Assembly: GCA_027405735.1 (NCBI GenBank)
Contig: JAPEHQ010000003.1
Span: 2,542,001 to 2,606,000, forward strand
Direction of reading: 5' to 3'
From: Mucor racemosus
Lineage: Eukaryota > Mucoromycota > Mucoromycetes > Mucorales > Mucoraceae
Length of the DNA stretch: 64,000 nucleotides
Both the position numbers and the translations under genes were made by a program. Positions 1 to 11,680 of this stretch are shown piece after piece (position 1 is the stretch's first letter; each line of letters begins with the position of its first letter). The notes below the pieces were generated by a model, which was given only the letters and a program-made list of their open reading frames with translations, was not told the origin of the DNA and made no database searches.

Positions 1-965
1 CACCAAAGGCAGCCAATTTAAAACCACCTTTAGCTATGGAGTTAAAGATTTAGATGCAAATTCAATGGCTATGACGTGAAATACTTACGAGCAGAGCTAT
101 CCTCATCACTCAAGGGTGATTTAGGGCCTTCAGCTGAACCAGCACTCAATTGTTTACCAAGATCAGGACGACCGGGCATATCAATGTCCTCAACGTACTA
201 TAATTTGCAACATTAATTTTACTAGTATAAATTGCATTTACAGCTCTTCTATTTTACCTTGGAAGGGTATCTTCCAATCTTGCCATTTAATTCACCTCTT
301 GACCATTCGTTATCAATGACTTCATAAACATTAATGATGCCACCACGAGGAAGAGAAATTTCTCCAGCTTCTTGAGATGCATAATCTTCCATAACTCTTG
401 CCATACCAATGACCTGATCAACTAGAAACACAAAAAGGAATGTTAAGATTTCTCTAGTCATAGGGTGATTTGTATTATATACCTTTCTTTTCCTCGAGAG
501 CAGACTCCTGAACTTCCGCGTCGGCAGCGGTATTCTCATCAGAAGGCTTGGCAATATCATTATCTGAAGTATTACCTTCAATTTGAGGAACTTCTGCTTC
601 TTCAATGACGTCTTGGCTACCTTGTTCAACGTTGGGCTTTTCATCACCCGCGTTATTTTCATCTCGGGCAGTGACAAACTAATATCATTGTTATTAAGCG
701 TGGTTACTATAGTTAATTTGAAATAACATTCTTACGTTGCTAGGGAAGAAACCCAAAGAACCATCCTTCTTTTTACCAACCCACCAGTCAGGGTCAGAAG
801 CATCAGTTACCTTGATAACTTCTTCTTTCTCAAAAGAAATTTCATCGTCTCTAGTCGCTTCGTAAGGGTGGTGTGCAACTACTATTTTTACTATTCATAT
901 GTAAGTATATTCTTCTTGTGTCAATCATAATTATCAACAATTGCTCTAATTATTTTACCAGACAT
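1..965 (-). CDS. Two-SH3-domain adaptor protein, 5' part (runs off left edge)
   Basis: Spliced model on the minus strand: exons 965-959, 890-736, 678-483, 421-258, 197-89 and 33-<1, all with GT-AG introns and matching phases. It starts MSVKIVVAHHPYEATRDDE and reads straight into a first SH3 domain (residues about 3-55, with the ALYDY-like HHPYEA, the acidic RT loop, DWWVGKK and GFFPSN). An acidic, Asn/Glu-rich linker follows. A second SH3 domain (ARVMEDYASQEAGEISL, then WSRGELNGKIGRYPS) is followed by a Pro/Ser/Asp-rich stretch and the start of PKGGFKLAAFG. SH3 pairs of this kind bind proline-rich ligands in cortical actin and endocytosis proteins (Abp1/Lsb type); the exact orthologue is not clear. 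About 240 residues lie in the window and the C-terminus is missing. The first coding exon is only 7 bases, so the start depends on that splice. Confidence 0.85.
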
Positions 966-1861
966 TATTATTTAGTGTGAATTTATCAATATCAATAAAT
1001 TTATTCGAAAAGATAGAGAAAAAAAAAGGAAGAAGAGCACCATTACAATGGTCTTTTTATTACCATGATGCTTGAAACTCCGGGTTAGTTTATGGAAAAA
1101 GAGCATGATTCACTCCTTTTTGAGTGATATAAACTGTGCTTTAAAAGGCAAATCGTTTTACAGTAAATTCCATAATCATCAAAACCAAATAAATAAATAA
1201 AATGCTGGGCATCTCGAAGTATCAATTAAGAAAAACATTTAACAAAAAGAAATAGACTTTATCTTTCACTTTTGTAATCTCATCAATCCTATCCACATTT
1301 TAATTCCCTTTATGCATTGTGTTTTCATGTCGGTAAAGTAATATATATTTTGTATATATGCAAAGTGTCATGCTTAATTGTTTGATTAACCACACTGAAT
1401 GTTGCTATGATAAATAGCCCAACAGAAGCAATAAAGAGGTCAGAGGATAATCCTTATAATGCTTGAAATGTCACAGATATATGTTTATTACTGTATACAC
1501 GATAAATTTGCTTAAACATTCATGTTTAATAAAGCAATTTTAAGTATATGTATACAGGAATCTTGGTATTACGTAGATGAAAATCAAGTATAATACTGTT
1601 TTAAAAATGGAATAATTGGGGGGAAGGGGTTAGCCTTTAGCGAGATATATATACGGCGCTAATACGCAAAATCGAAACATACCATATTTTCACTTTTCAC
1701 CATAAAAGATGAAATAAAAAATGCTCAAACGTTCACGATTTTCGAATAGTTTTTTCACGTACAGTATTATATATCCTTTTGTTTTTTTTTATAAACAGAC
1801 GCAAAACACATTGTACTACAACTTTGATTATGCATAAAAGGATGTTTAATTAATTTCGGTA
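966..1861. other. Intergenic, AT-rich
   Basis: Upstream region of the SH3 gene. I see no coding region here. A purine-rich stretch (1014-1040) lies just before the gene start and would be its 5' leader on the minus strand. The right end abuts the family A repeat and the X-box-like site at 1862. Confidence 0.5.
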
Positions 1862-1875
1862 GTTGCCATGGCAAT
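1862..1875. promoter_or_regulatory. X-box-like site (near-perfect RFX palindrome)
   Basis: GTTGCCATGGCAAT differs by one base from the ideal RFX/Crt1 X-box GTTGCCATGGCAAC, which is perfect upstream of the PARP gene at 50562-50587. It sits about 900 bases upstream of the SH3 gene and at the edge of the family A repeat, so it may be an accident of the repeat. No function is claimed. Confidence 0.3.
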
Positions 1876-4440
1876 ATATGCTGGTTTTGGCTAATTTAGC
1901 GCTATATCTAATTTGAAATGGTCAGCTAAACCACAAATAAACTCCAGTTTTTTAAGTGGGTGTTTGACCCGTACGATTTAACTAGCAAAACAATGCAATG
2001 CTAAAATTTTGTTATAAAATACTGGTATAGCTGTAGCATGTATTTTAAAATTTTCAGCTCATATTAATCAATATTTATTGATTGTGAAAATTTTTCCAGC
2101 TGCTTTATTGTCTTTATTAAGTAGAGAAAGAGGTGGTTTCACTTAAAAATGTATGCTATGCTCCTTCAAAAACAGCTATTAGCTAATGAAATCAAGATAT
2201 GCTATTCGAATATTCACTGCGCATTAAATGCAACTTCAAAATTCAATTTCGAACCATTATTCGATTTTATAAAAATTTTTAAAGAATATTTGAAACAATC
2301 AATACAGAATAGTTTAAACAAGTACGCGTTTTAATTTCCCCATTTCCACAGCAACTCAGGGAAAATGATGTATCTTTCCAATACTGTGGATCAACGCTAG
2401 ATGTACCTACAATTGTAACTATGAGCTCATTTGGATTCATATTTGGCGAGAGCTGGTGAGCTTACTCTATGAAGGTATTATTATTCTTTTACTTCAGATT
2501 TCTTTTAATCACAATAAAACCGTGGAAAGACTATAATTGTATTTATCAACTCGTTATTTTTTCATTTTATTCTTTATTTTTAAAAAATTACTTTAATTTT
2601 ATTGCACTATCATTTGATTTTATAAAAACTTCCAAAGAGTATCTGAAACAATTGATACAAAAAAATGGTTTAAACATATATGAGTTTTTATTTTCCCATT
2701 TCCACAGCAACTCGGGGAGGCTAAATGTTTTGCAATTCTGTCGATCAACATTAAAATTTAAAATTACCTGCCATCGCAACCGGAGGTCATTTGTGTTTTA
2801 CCAAAACTAATAAGAATTAGACAAGAGTAAAAGGTGTAGTTTTATTCAATGTAGAGAATGAGATTATTATATATAGAAGAGATTATCAAGTGATACAATA
2901 GCTATTGATGGTGTAACAATAACAATATCCTGATAATACAACTACTGTAGCGCTATATCTAGATTCTGATATAACAATTTGTATACATATTCGTCGAGAC
3001 CTGGTGGACTTATTGACCGTAGAAATATAAACTTTTACGCAGGGTATATTTAAATCTACCATTATGTATAATTGAAGGTTAATTGGATCAATATTCACAA
3101 GGATAATTTTTTTTCTTTGTTTTCTGCAGTTGTAAAGATTAGTTTATTATTTTGTAAAACTTAAAACCCATTTTTTAGGGCTTAATTTATGTATTCACAA
3201 GATAGATCTAGTTGATTGCTACTCTGCATTTTTTGTTTTAGCAAAAAACATTGATTTTTCATCGAGATAACCAAAATAATAGTTCTTATCACAGCTTGAA
3301 GCCTATCATCACGGGGTTCCAAAATTTATTTTAAAAAACGGATGAAAAATGGTTCAAAAAATAAAATTGTTTAAATGCTCATGAGCTGCAAAATAAGTCG
3401 ACTTAGCGTATTAAATAGTTTCTATACAGTTCTGGATTCTGCATCCATTGAAATAAAATTTAGACACATATTTCACATTAAATTTTGCGTAAAATGTAAT
3501 TGAAATTTTGGAGGTTTTTTGAAGATACACGTCACTTTTTATAAGCATATTTAAAATATAATAAACTGAAATGATGAGCAAAAAAAGTATCTATCGATCG
3601 AGCTATTGCAAAATCTTGTAGCTGCATTATTCGTAGAGGAAACAACATTTTTGTCAAAAAAATTTCTGTTTCAGAATTTGGGATGAGGGTATACAAGGGA
3701 AAAATGGAAGCTGGAAATGGAGGTACCTTTTTGTACACATTTTTGAGGATATCTCCACGAAAAATTAATATTTTGAAAAACTCTAAATTGAGTCTGAGAG
3801 AGCTCAACGAGCTGGATGACATGAATGCAAAAAAAATGTTGCTCAATTTAACCAATATTTTAAAACCTACTGTATACTGTAAATGCCCAAAAAAATGAAA
3901 AAAAATAAAAGTGCTCAGAATTTTTCATGTTAAAATATATTATAGAGCGCATCAAAATAAGTAAATTTTATTATTGGGGAGTGGTAGTATAGCTTAATTT
4001 TTTCTGGAGATATGAAGCCTCAAAGTTTTCAATACATTAGCAGTAAAATACGCGTAAAAAATCTGAAACCTTAGCACTCAAAAATTAATACCAACTGCAA
4101 AAAATAGGATATTTCTGGATACTTGTTTTTGGATTAAAGCTGAACATCTCAGGTACATTAGCATATAATTTTTTCTTGGTGTTATTTAGTGAAAACAAAA
4201 AGTAGAGCAGGGATGAAAAATGAGACCCAGTTTTCAAGGAAAAAGCAGTGAATTTTACGCGTTTTTGAGTCTTTCGTGAGATATAAAATAAATTTAGGGA
4301 TAGGTAGCATAATGCGATCAATTTATTTCTATTTAGTAGCGTCTAGAGTATATCTTAAATATGTCTATTATGAGGTTATTTATAGAAAGAAGGCATACTC
4401 CGATTTTGAAGATTGAAACTATCAAATTTATTTTTTGAAA
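1870..4440 (+). repeat. Family A dispersed repeat, copy 1 (uninterrupted)
   Basis: About 2.5 kb, related in order and orientation to 42240-42612 plus 47024-49134, and inverted to 34212-36325. Landmarks shared by the copies: a TTTATTGATTGT stretch (about 2070 and 42455), the segment ending AATGCAACTTCAAAATTC (2223-2243), a CCATTTCCACAGCAACT block (2340, 2697, 36200, 47140), and the long right part from about 3000 to 4440 that ends near GAAGATTGAAACTAT. The CCATTTCCACAGCAAC block occurs twice in this copy, so part of it is internally duplicated. Short frames in the right part are open in several copies, but they drift at all codon positions. Transposon type unknown; no terminal repeats were recognised. 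Confidence 0.75.
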
Positions 4441-5021
4441 ATTCAAATTTAATATTAGAATTTATTTTAACTTTTCAAGTGTAGTTTTTTTTGTGTACTA
4501 CAGCAAGTCAAAATAGGTCGTGAAGGACAGAACGAACAAAATAAAAAATTGTGTTTTTTTCATTGATTAATTAGTAAGAAAAATAATTACATAAATACCA
4601 TAAAGTGTGATTGTTTAGCTTCTATATAGAAAAAAAATCTAAAAATCATTTTTTATTATATATATATAAACACACGTTTTACCTACTACTAAATTTTTGC
4701 ATATATACATAGCGCTATTTTGTATCTATTAATTATATGCTCACTGGAAACTTCGGTTATATTATCTAGTGAAATAAAGTCAGCTTTGCATTACTATTAT
4801 ACCTAGCATAATTAAGTGAATAACAGGGTTTTCTTTATATTTCGGTCAGAAATAAAAATGTTTTTGTAAACCAAATTGCTACTGATACTTAGCAAATAGC
4901 AGTATTATATACCAAAGAAAAACAATATGATTAAATTACTCAATATTTCACAAATCAAGAAAAACAAATTAACAGATAAGTAGAAGGATGGCAATTAAAA
5001 AAAGCAAACATAGGGGGGACG

Positions 5022-5093
5022 TTTGTCCTAATTGCTAGAGTTATGCGCTTTACAACTGGTTGAAGCGGAGAGGTTGTAGGTTCGAAACTCGTG
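5022..5093 (+). other. tRNA-like relic, possibly a SINE head
   Basis: The segment reads like a decayed tRNA: an A-box-like AATTGCTAGAG, a TGCGCTTTACAAC stretch resembling an anticodon arm, and a B-box-like GGTTCGAAACTCG. The T-arm stem pairs poorly and the D arm is incomplete, so a functional tRNA is unlikely. It could be the tRNA-derived promoter of a short interspersed element. Confidence 0.3.
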
Positions 5094-5298
5094 TAAACAG
5101 ATTTTGTTCGGTGATCTATCAGAATTACAACATTCGATATATAGAAGATCTCCGACAAATCTAGCAGATCTTATCTATCCAGAAACTGGTTCCTGTCACC
5201 CAGGAACTAATAATGAAACACAACTTATATATAGCAATATTACCGCTGAGACATAACATGTTATATTCATACACATTAATAATAATATCTATTGTCAT

Positions 5299-5324
5299 AT
5301 CTAATGGATCTCTGTCCATTAGAT
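5299..5324. repeat. Small perfect hairpin
   Basis: ATCTAATGGA (5299-5308) and TCCATTAGAT (5315-5324) form a perfect 10-bp stem around a 6-base loop, about 80 bases before the larger foldback at 5387-5463. Confidence 0.6.
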
Positions 5325-5386
5325 CTTATCACACAATTCCAATAACTATATAAACCCATATTTAATTCATTCTAATAAACGGTACT

Positions 5387-5463
5387 TTTTACGTTGATTT
5401 TAAAAAATGATTTATCCAGACTTTTTACGTTGATTTTAATTTATAAAGTCTGGATAAATCATT
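5387..5463. repeat. Foldback: 19-bp perfect stem plus direct repeat
   Basis: The arm AATGATTTATCCAGACTTT (5406-5424) is exactly complementary to 5445-5463, with a 20-base loop. The sequence ACTTTTTACGTTGATTTTAA occurs just before the left arm (about 5385-5404) and again across its end and loop (about 5420-5439), so the structure combines a direct and an inverted repeat. It may be the end of a small foldback element or the product of a template switch. Confidence 0.65.
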
Positions 5464-7089
5464 CGGGACTTCTGTTTGCCGGGCTAGAACCTCAGCTAAT
5501 TATTCCCTCACCTTTTTTTTCTATTCTAGTATTATTAGTGCAATTTGGAAATCCATTCTCTTTATGAATATCTTATTTTACAAGCACAAGAGATTTTTAC
5601 AAAAGTAGACACATTCTGCATGCAATAATTTAATTATGTAAACTGTATTGTAGGACTAACTACTGTCTGTATATTTTGATTTTGGTTTTCATCCAGTAAT
5701 AAGTAACAAATAGAGTATTACTAATTGTAACATAAAGGCATACATAATGGAATATCTTTAGTCATTTTTTAGAAAGACTTGGAAAGAGCTTAGCGAACAA
5801 CATCGTTAATTATATTTGGATTTCTATCAGTTCCTGTTTCAGTAATCATCAGTTATAAATTGGTTTGTCACCAACTTTAACTTATCCTTAAAAAAAGGAT
5901 TTCAGGATAATTATTACTGCATGAGCAATGCTATTTAAGGCATATCACTCTTCACTCAAGAAATACTTTATATGTAAAATTTCAAGAGCAGTAATGCCCA
6001 AAGGTATGTAGCTTCCGTTAATTTATTATTTATCATCATGCATGTTGTATTCCACCAAGTACCATACGTTATCACCGCCTAGAGTATCAATATATCTTCT
6101 AATCTATTGACTACGACATGTATTGAAGTGCAAGGTCTAAATATCCGATATAAGAAATTCGTAGCATACTAAGTTTATCCAGAAATTAGCAAGAATGCTT
6201 GGGCCTCATTTATGACACCATCATATTATTTCATGACAGCGGTTAATCAATCAAGTAACTATCAAATCAACATCCAAGCACATTTAACGCAGCATTGTAA
6301 CAAGGCAACTCACAAGCTCTGCAAGCACGGTTAAATTATGATTGATTCAATTCAATCTATAGATTACTATCAAACATATTTAATGGTTCAATAGTGCTTT
6401 AAATTATATCTCAGGATATCAATGTCAAATCAATATACAGTAGAAGACCATACTTTTATATCTAAATAAACGGTATCTTGTTTTTATTATACAGTTAAAG
6501 AGCTGATTCATTACTCATTCTCTTTTAATTGTATTCTTTTTTAAGTATTATTTATCAAACATGAAAATATAGGACACAGCATAAAGTGAACTAATAAGCT
6601 AGATTCCCATCATAAAATACCTAAATTAAATGTCATCTCGTTGAAACCATGCTATCAAAGATAAGACCATATAGTAAATAGACAATTGCATGAAGATAGC
6701 AAGGGTATAATACTCAAATAAGAGATGTTAAAATACTAAAGTAAGGTGGGATATCCCAAATGAAAAATACAAAAAGTACATGCTTATCAAGTAGAACAAG
6801 TAAGGGCTGTTCTGAAAGCATGATTGACAGAATATATTTAAGACACCGTTCTTGGTCGACCAAATCAACAACCAAACAACCCAACATTTATACTCAAAAT
6901 CAATGGAATCGTTGACAATTGCAATACAATTACAAGATAGTAAATAATCACCAAATAATATAAATAGAGACGTAGAATAACCATTTTATTGATTATTATC
7001 CATATTTTAATAAAAAAGAATTTTAACAGTGTTCTTTATCGCTTTTTTTTAACCCTTATTTTTACTGCACTGCAAATGGTTTTCTCAAT

Positions 7090-8287
7090 TCACAGTTATT
7101 TGTGAAAGTAGAAATATAAATTTTCATGCAAGGTATATTTAAACCCATCGTAATGTATAATTGAAGATCAATTGGATCAATATTAACAAGAATAGGATTT
7201 TTTTCTTTGTCTTCTGCAGTTGTAAAGATTAGTTTATCATTTTGTAAAACTTAAAACTCATTATCCAGGGCTTAATTTTTGTATTCACAAGTAAGTCTAA
7301 TTGATTGCTACTCTGCATTTTTTGTTTTAGCAAAAAATATTGGTTTTTCGTCGAGATAATCAAAATAATAGTTCTTATCACAGCTTAAAACCTATCACAA
7401 CGGGATTCCAAAATTTATTTTAAAAAATGGACGAAAACTGATCCAAAAAACAAAATCTTTAAATGCTCATGAACTACAAAGTAAGTCAACCTAACGCATT
7501 AAATGACTTTTGTACAGTTTTTAATTCTGCATCCATCTAAATAAAATTCAGGAAAATACTTCACGTAAAATTTTGCGTAAAATGCAATTGAAGTTTTAGA
7601 GGTTTTTTGAAGATATAGAATGCTTTTTATAAACAAATTTTAAACTTAAATAATGCAAATAATGTACAATACAATTATCTATTGATCGAGCTATTGTTGA
7701 ACCTTCTATCTGCATTTTTCGTTGAAAAAACGAGATTTTTATCCAATTTTTTTTGAAATTCAAAATTTGGGATGAGGGTATATAAGGGAAAAATGGAAGC
7801 TAGAAATGAAGATATCTTTTTGTACACATTTTTGAGGATATCTCCACGAAAAATCAATACTTTGAAAAAAACTAATTTGGATCTGAGAGAGCGCAACGAA
7901 CTTAATGACATGAATGCAAAAAAAATGTTGCTCAATTTAACCAATATTTTAAAACCTACTATAGAAATGCCCAAAAAATGAAAAAAAAATAAAAGTGCTC
8001 AGAATTTTTTTATATTAAAATATGTTATAGAACACTTCAAAACAAGTAAATTTTATTATTAGAAAGTGTTAGTATAGCTTAATTTTTTCTGGAGATATGA
8101 AGCCTTAAAGTTTTCAATTCATTAGCAGGGAAATACGCGTAAAAAATCTGAAACATTAGCACTGAAAAATTAATAATACCTGCAAAAAGTAGGATATTTC
8201 CGGATACTCATTTCTGGATTAAAGCTGAACATCTCAGGTACATTGGCATATGATTTTTTCTTGGTGTTATTTAGTGAAAACAAAAAG
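7090..8287 (+). repeat. Family A dispersed repeat, copy 2 (right part, truncated)
   Basis: Closely related to 3030-4205. Both share the GCATTTTTTGTTTTAGCAAA stretch, the GGATGAGGGTATA frame, the segment with AAAAGTGCTCAGAATTTTT, and ATCTCAGGTACATT. Similarity stops abruptly after GTTATTTAGTGAAAACAAAAAG (about 8287), where copy 1 continues for another 235 bases, so this copy lacks the right end and the left half of the family. Confidence 0.75.
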
Positions 8288-8394
8288 AATTGAACAAGAA
8301 TTATAAATCAACCTTATTTTCCGTTATATTTCGACTGTTAAAACAAAAGGTATCCAGAAAAAAATAGCAACAGCTATACACGTAGTGATCTCGG

Positions 8395-8739
8395 TCAAGT
8401 ATCTTTACTGTGCTCTCTGATATTATCCAAGAATCGTTGGTGTAAGAGAAACTGAGAATTGATCTCGATTATGAAATCATCAATCATTTTAGTAGTCAGG
8501 CTGGACATAATCAGCTTGTCTGTCTTTCGCTCGTACCTTTTTCGTAAATCGTAACTGTCAACAAAGGTGATTTGCATACTTAAATTACAAAAGTAAGGCA
8601 TAGAAATCTTAAATTGAAGTTCTGTCGACAAAATCAAAACCAAAGTTGACATGTTGCTTGTTTGTACCGATGAATTAGGCCGAAGAGGAAACTCATAAAA
8701 TTTCAACATTTTATGCTGCTTATATTTCCGAACAAGCAA
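8395..8739 (-). CDS. Hypothetical ORF, 114 codons, unrecognised
   Basis: An open frame of 114 residues right after a truncated family A repeat. I do not recognise it. It has no signal peptide or obvious membrane segment. The C-terminal half (YDLRKRYERKTDKLIMSS, then a hydrophobic/acidic helix-like stretch) looks more protein-like than most random frames here. It may be an exon or a relic of a mobile element gene; no flanking exons could be tied to it. Confidence 0.2.
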   Translation of the reverse strand: MLVRKYKQHKMLKFYEFPLRPNSSVQTSNMSTLVLILSTELQFKISMPYFCNLSMQITFVDSYDLRKRYERKTDKLIMSSLTTKMIDDFIIEINSQFLLHQRFLDNIREHSKDT

Positions 8740-9938
8740 TGTTCAATATGTTTTGATTGGCCAGGGTAATCATTGAGAATTGCTACTTATTAGTTAATGC
8801 TAATCCAATTTGTAGAGTACGACATTACGCTCCAATAGTCTTGGAGATTGAGCTTTATTTTATCATTCCATGCATGATTTGATTAAACACATGACTATTG
8901 CTTTTTTGTCAAAAGACCCAAAGATTGACGAAAGAGGATTGATACAAAGTAAATACAAACGCAAAATGCATAGCGGAAATGATTCAACATAGTACAAGAA
9001 TCTCTTTTGAGTTTCTATGTGCAGATAATAAGGCAGATTCTAGATGGTTTCCTAAAAGTAAGTTAATGTAATTTTTTACTATAGTATCAAGACTTTTTCC
9101 CCTGCGTTTCATGAGTATATAAATTCTTTCATATAAATGCTTAGATTGTCATTCTCCTGTGGGTGATCCACCTAAGAAGTACGCCCAATCTTCAATAACG
9201 AGCTTGGGACATGATTGATGATTGTGTTAATATGATGACGACACATTCATTTTACTCAAGTATTATATACCAAAAGAGAAAGGCCAAAAGAAGCCAGATT
9301 TTTCGAAATAACTTCCCACCTTTTTTCTTTTTCCTTTTCTCTTTTGCTTCTTTTTCTTGTAAAATTTCTTTTTTTTTTAAAAAAAAAAACGTATAAAAAG
9401 ATAATTTTATTTAATTTGCAATCCATTCGACAATCTCATTTTATAAATCAGAGTTCTTTTGTCTTATCAAGAACTCTATTTATAAAATCATAGCAACTAA
9501 TACAAAGCAAAAAGCAGCACAAAAAACCAGAAACTTTTATTGAAATTACCCTCATCTACTTGGTTTTGTAGTCTCTATAATCCTCTTTTAAAAAGAAAAA
9601 AGAAAAGAAAGGAAAACAGTTAGTCAAAAAGAAGAAAAGAAGAAAAAAAAAAAAAAGAGAGAGCAGAGAGTAAAGGACATACTCTCTCTCTTTTCTTTTG
9701 GCATATTTTATCTTACCTTTTTCCTCTCAAAAAGTTAAATACCGGCTTAGAAAGGTTTATTAAATATACACAAGATTTTGATTGTTCGAGAAGAAATAAT
9801 CCCTAAATTTTTGGTTTCCCAATTTCACGATTTTCCTCCACTTTATTTTCTATTGATTTCTGATTTTTTTTCTTTTTTTTTTTTTTTTTTTTTTTCTTCT
9901 TCTCACAACATTTACAAACAAAGATACCTCCATTTTTA
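8740..9938. other. Intergenic upstream of the kinase gene, low-complexity tracts
   Basis: Contains the bulged hairpin at 9439-9487, a long purine tract (about 9588-9671) followed by a pyrimidine tract (9681-9730) that can pair with it through GAGAGAG/CTCTCTC, and a T-rich tract at 9866-9896 about 45 bases before the kinase start. No gene was seen; the open frame at 9211-9396 is low-complexity sequence. Confidence 0.4.
9439..9487. repeat. Strong hairpin, 19-bp stem with one bulge
   Basis: 9439-9458 and 9469-9487 are complementary apart from one unpaired C (position 9449), around a 10-base loop. The stem carries AGAGTTCTT/AAGAACTCT. It lies in non-coding DNA about 450 bases upstream of the kinase start. 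Confidence 0.6.
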
Positions 9939-11680
9939 ATGGAACACCCTTCAAAAGATGTCATTGTAGGTGATCAATGGCTAGTTTTGTCCAAGATTGG
10001 CGAAGGATCTTTCGGAGAAGTCTTCAAAGGTATTTTGCATTAATTAATTTATTTAAATTGTAACTCAATTATTATATGAATTTAAGCCAAGGACATTGAT
10101 TTGAACCGTTTCTATGCGATTAAACGAGAATCTTTGGAGCTTGAATATCCTCAGTTACATCATGAAAGTATTATGTATGATGTATTAGCAGGTGGTCGTA
10201 AGTTATTATATTGTGTTACATTATTTGTATAAATATATAAATATATAACGTTTTAATAGCTTGTATACCAAAATGTCATTGGTATGGTCAACATGACGGA
10301 TTTGATTGCATCGTCATTGATTTACTTGGTTCAAGTTTAAAAGATCTTCAAACAACTGTAAGAGATATACCTCTCGATATTGTCATTGATTTAGGCTGTC
10401 AATTGGTAATAATGAATATATCAATTTCTTTTTCTTTTTTTTTTCCTCTCATTAAATACAAGATATTTTAGATATCGTTTTTAGAGCACATGCATAATAG
10501 AGGTTTAGTTTACAGAGACATTAAACCTGAAAACTTCTTATTTCCTGCCTCTTGCCTTCTTGGTGATAATATTGAAATGAATTGGTCATCTTATACTAGT
10601 TATGATACAGAAAATAGCCCACCTCCTTCCCCTCCTTCGTGTAGAACAGTATTTAATAATTGGGGCAAACAAACCTCACTTTATGCAGTTGATTTTGGAT
10701 TAGCTACTTGGTGGAGAAATCCAAAAACTAAAAAACCTTACCCTGAATGTAAAAAGCCTATTAAATTCAAGACAGGAACTGCTCGCTATGCTTCCTTAAA
10801 TGTACATCGTGGTCGTACACATTCAAGGAGAGATGACATGGAAAGTCTCGGTTACCTATTGTTAGATTTGCTATTAGCAGGTGAGTTACCATGGTCTGGT
10901 GTAACAGCTCGTACCTCCAAAGCAGGTTGGGATCGATTGAAAGCAATCAAAGAAGACATTTTATTACAAGACTTGTGTATTGGTTTACCTCATGGTATCA
11001 TGGACTTTATTGAATATACCAGAGGCCTTCGCTTTAGTGATCGACCTGATTACGATTATTTACGTAGACTCTTACGTGGCTGTAATGAAACCGGCCCATT
11101 CTCCAGATTAGTAACTCCTCATCCTTATACAAGAATGATACCATCACCACCCAGGTATGAGCAGCAAAAGCAAAATCAATATCAACAACAACATCAACAG
11201 CAGTATCAAACAAAAAAATATCATACAAGAGAACATAGTAACGAATTTAAAAGAAGACCATCTCGTAGTGTATCTTACAAGACAAAACCTTCTTCAAATA
11301 ACAATAATAATATAGTAGATCAACAAGAGGATGTCTTTGTTATGGATGATCTCTTAAAAGAACTTGCTCCCATTTCAACTGAACCTTCTCTACCGCCATT
11401 GCAGAATCAGCAAAACTATCAAAAAAGGCGTTTTGATAAAAGTAACACAAATCAATATCGAAATAATAATTATCGATATCATTCTTCTTCATCTCAACAT
11501 CAACATTATTATAAATACGGTCAACAAGGACAGCAAAAAAGATATCAGAATAGGCATAACGTTACTTGGAATAGTCATAAACATAGCCCTCAACAGCAGC
11601 AACAGCAACAGCAACAGCAACAAGATCAACAACATTATCAGCACCACCAGCAAGCCAAGAATAGTCTACAAACACCTTAA
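9939..11680 (+). CDS. Casein kinase I-like Ser/Thr kinase with Gln/His-rich tail
   Basis: Exons 9939-10029, 10087-10197, 10260-10405 and 10472-11680, phases consistent, giving 518 residues. The kinase core shows the glycine loop IGEGSFGEVFK (20-30), the VAIK lysine K43 (FYAIKRE), the catalytic loop YRDIKPENF (D132), DFG (D190), and the CK1 signature TGTARYASLNVHRGRTHSRR followed by DDMESLGYLLLDLL. CK1 enzymes phosphorylate acidic or primed Ser/Thr sites and act in vesicle traffic, DNA repair and clock or cell-cycle control. Oddities: an insertion of roughly 35 residues, Pro/Ser rich, lies between the catalytic loop and DFG, where CK1s are normally short. The tail from about residue 330 is rich in Gln, Asn, His and Tyr, ending in a CAA/CAG run at about 11594-11630. 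No C-terminal Cys-Cys palmitoylation motif of the yeast Yck type is seen. Start chosen because it lies just before the glycine loop. Confidence 0.93.

Larger units (their letters stand above)
4441..7089. other. Long gene-free AT-rich stretch
   Basis: No coding exon was recognised. It contains the tRNA-like relic (5022-5093), a small hairpin (5299-5324) and a 19-bp foldback (5387-5463), annotated separately. The short word ATAAACGGTA occurs at about 5375 and 6468 in similar A/T-rich surroundings and may mark decayed mobile DNA, but no LTR or terminal repeat could be delimited. Confidence 0.4.

Noticed and set aside
5022..5093. Functional tRNA gene
   Set aside because: T-arm and D-arm stems do not pair well enough.
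5161..6520. Possible LTR elements (shared ATAAACGGTA, TATAAACCC and AATAAA-like words)
   Set aside because: No paired LTRs, primer-binding site or TG...CA borders could be defined.
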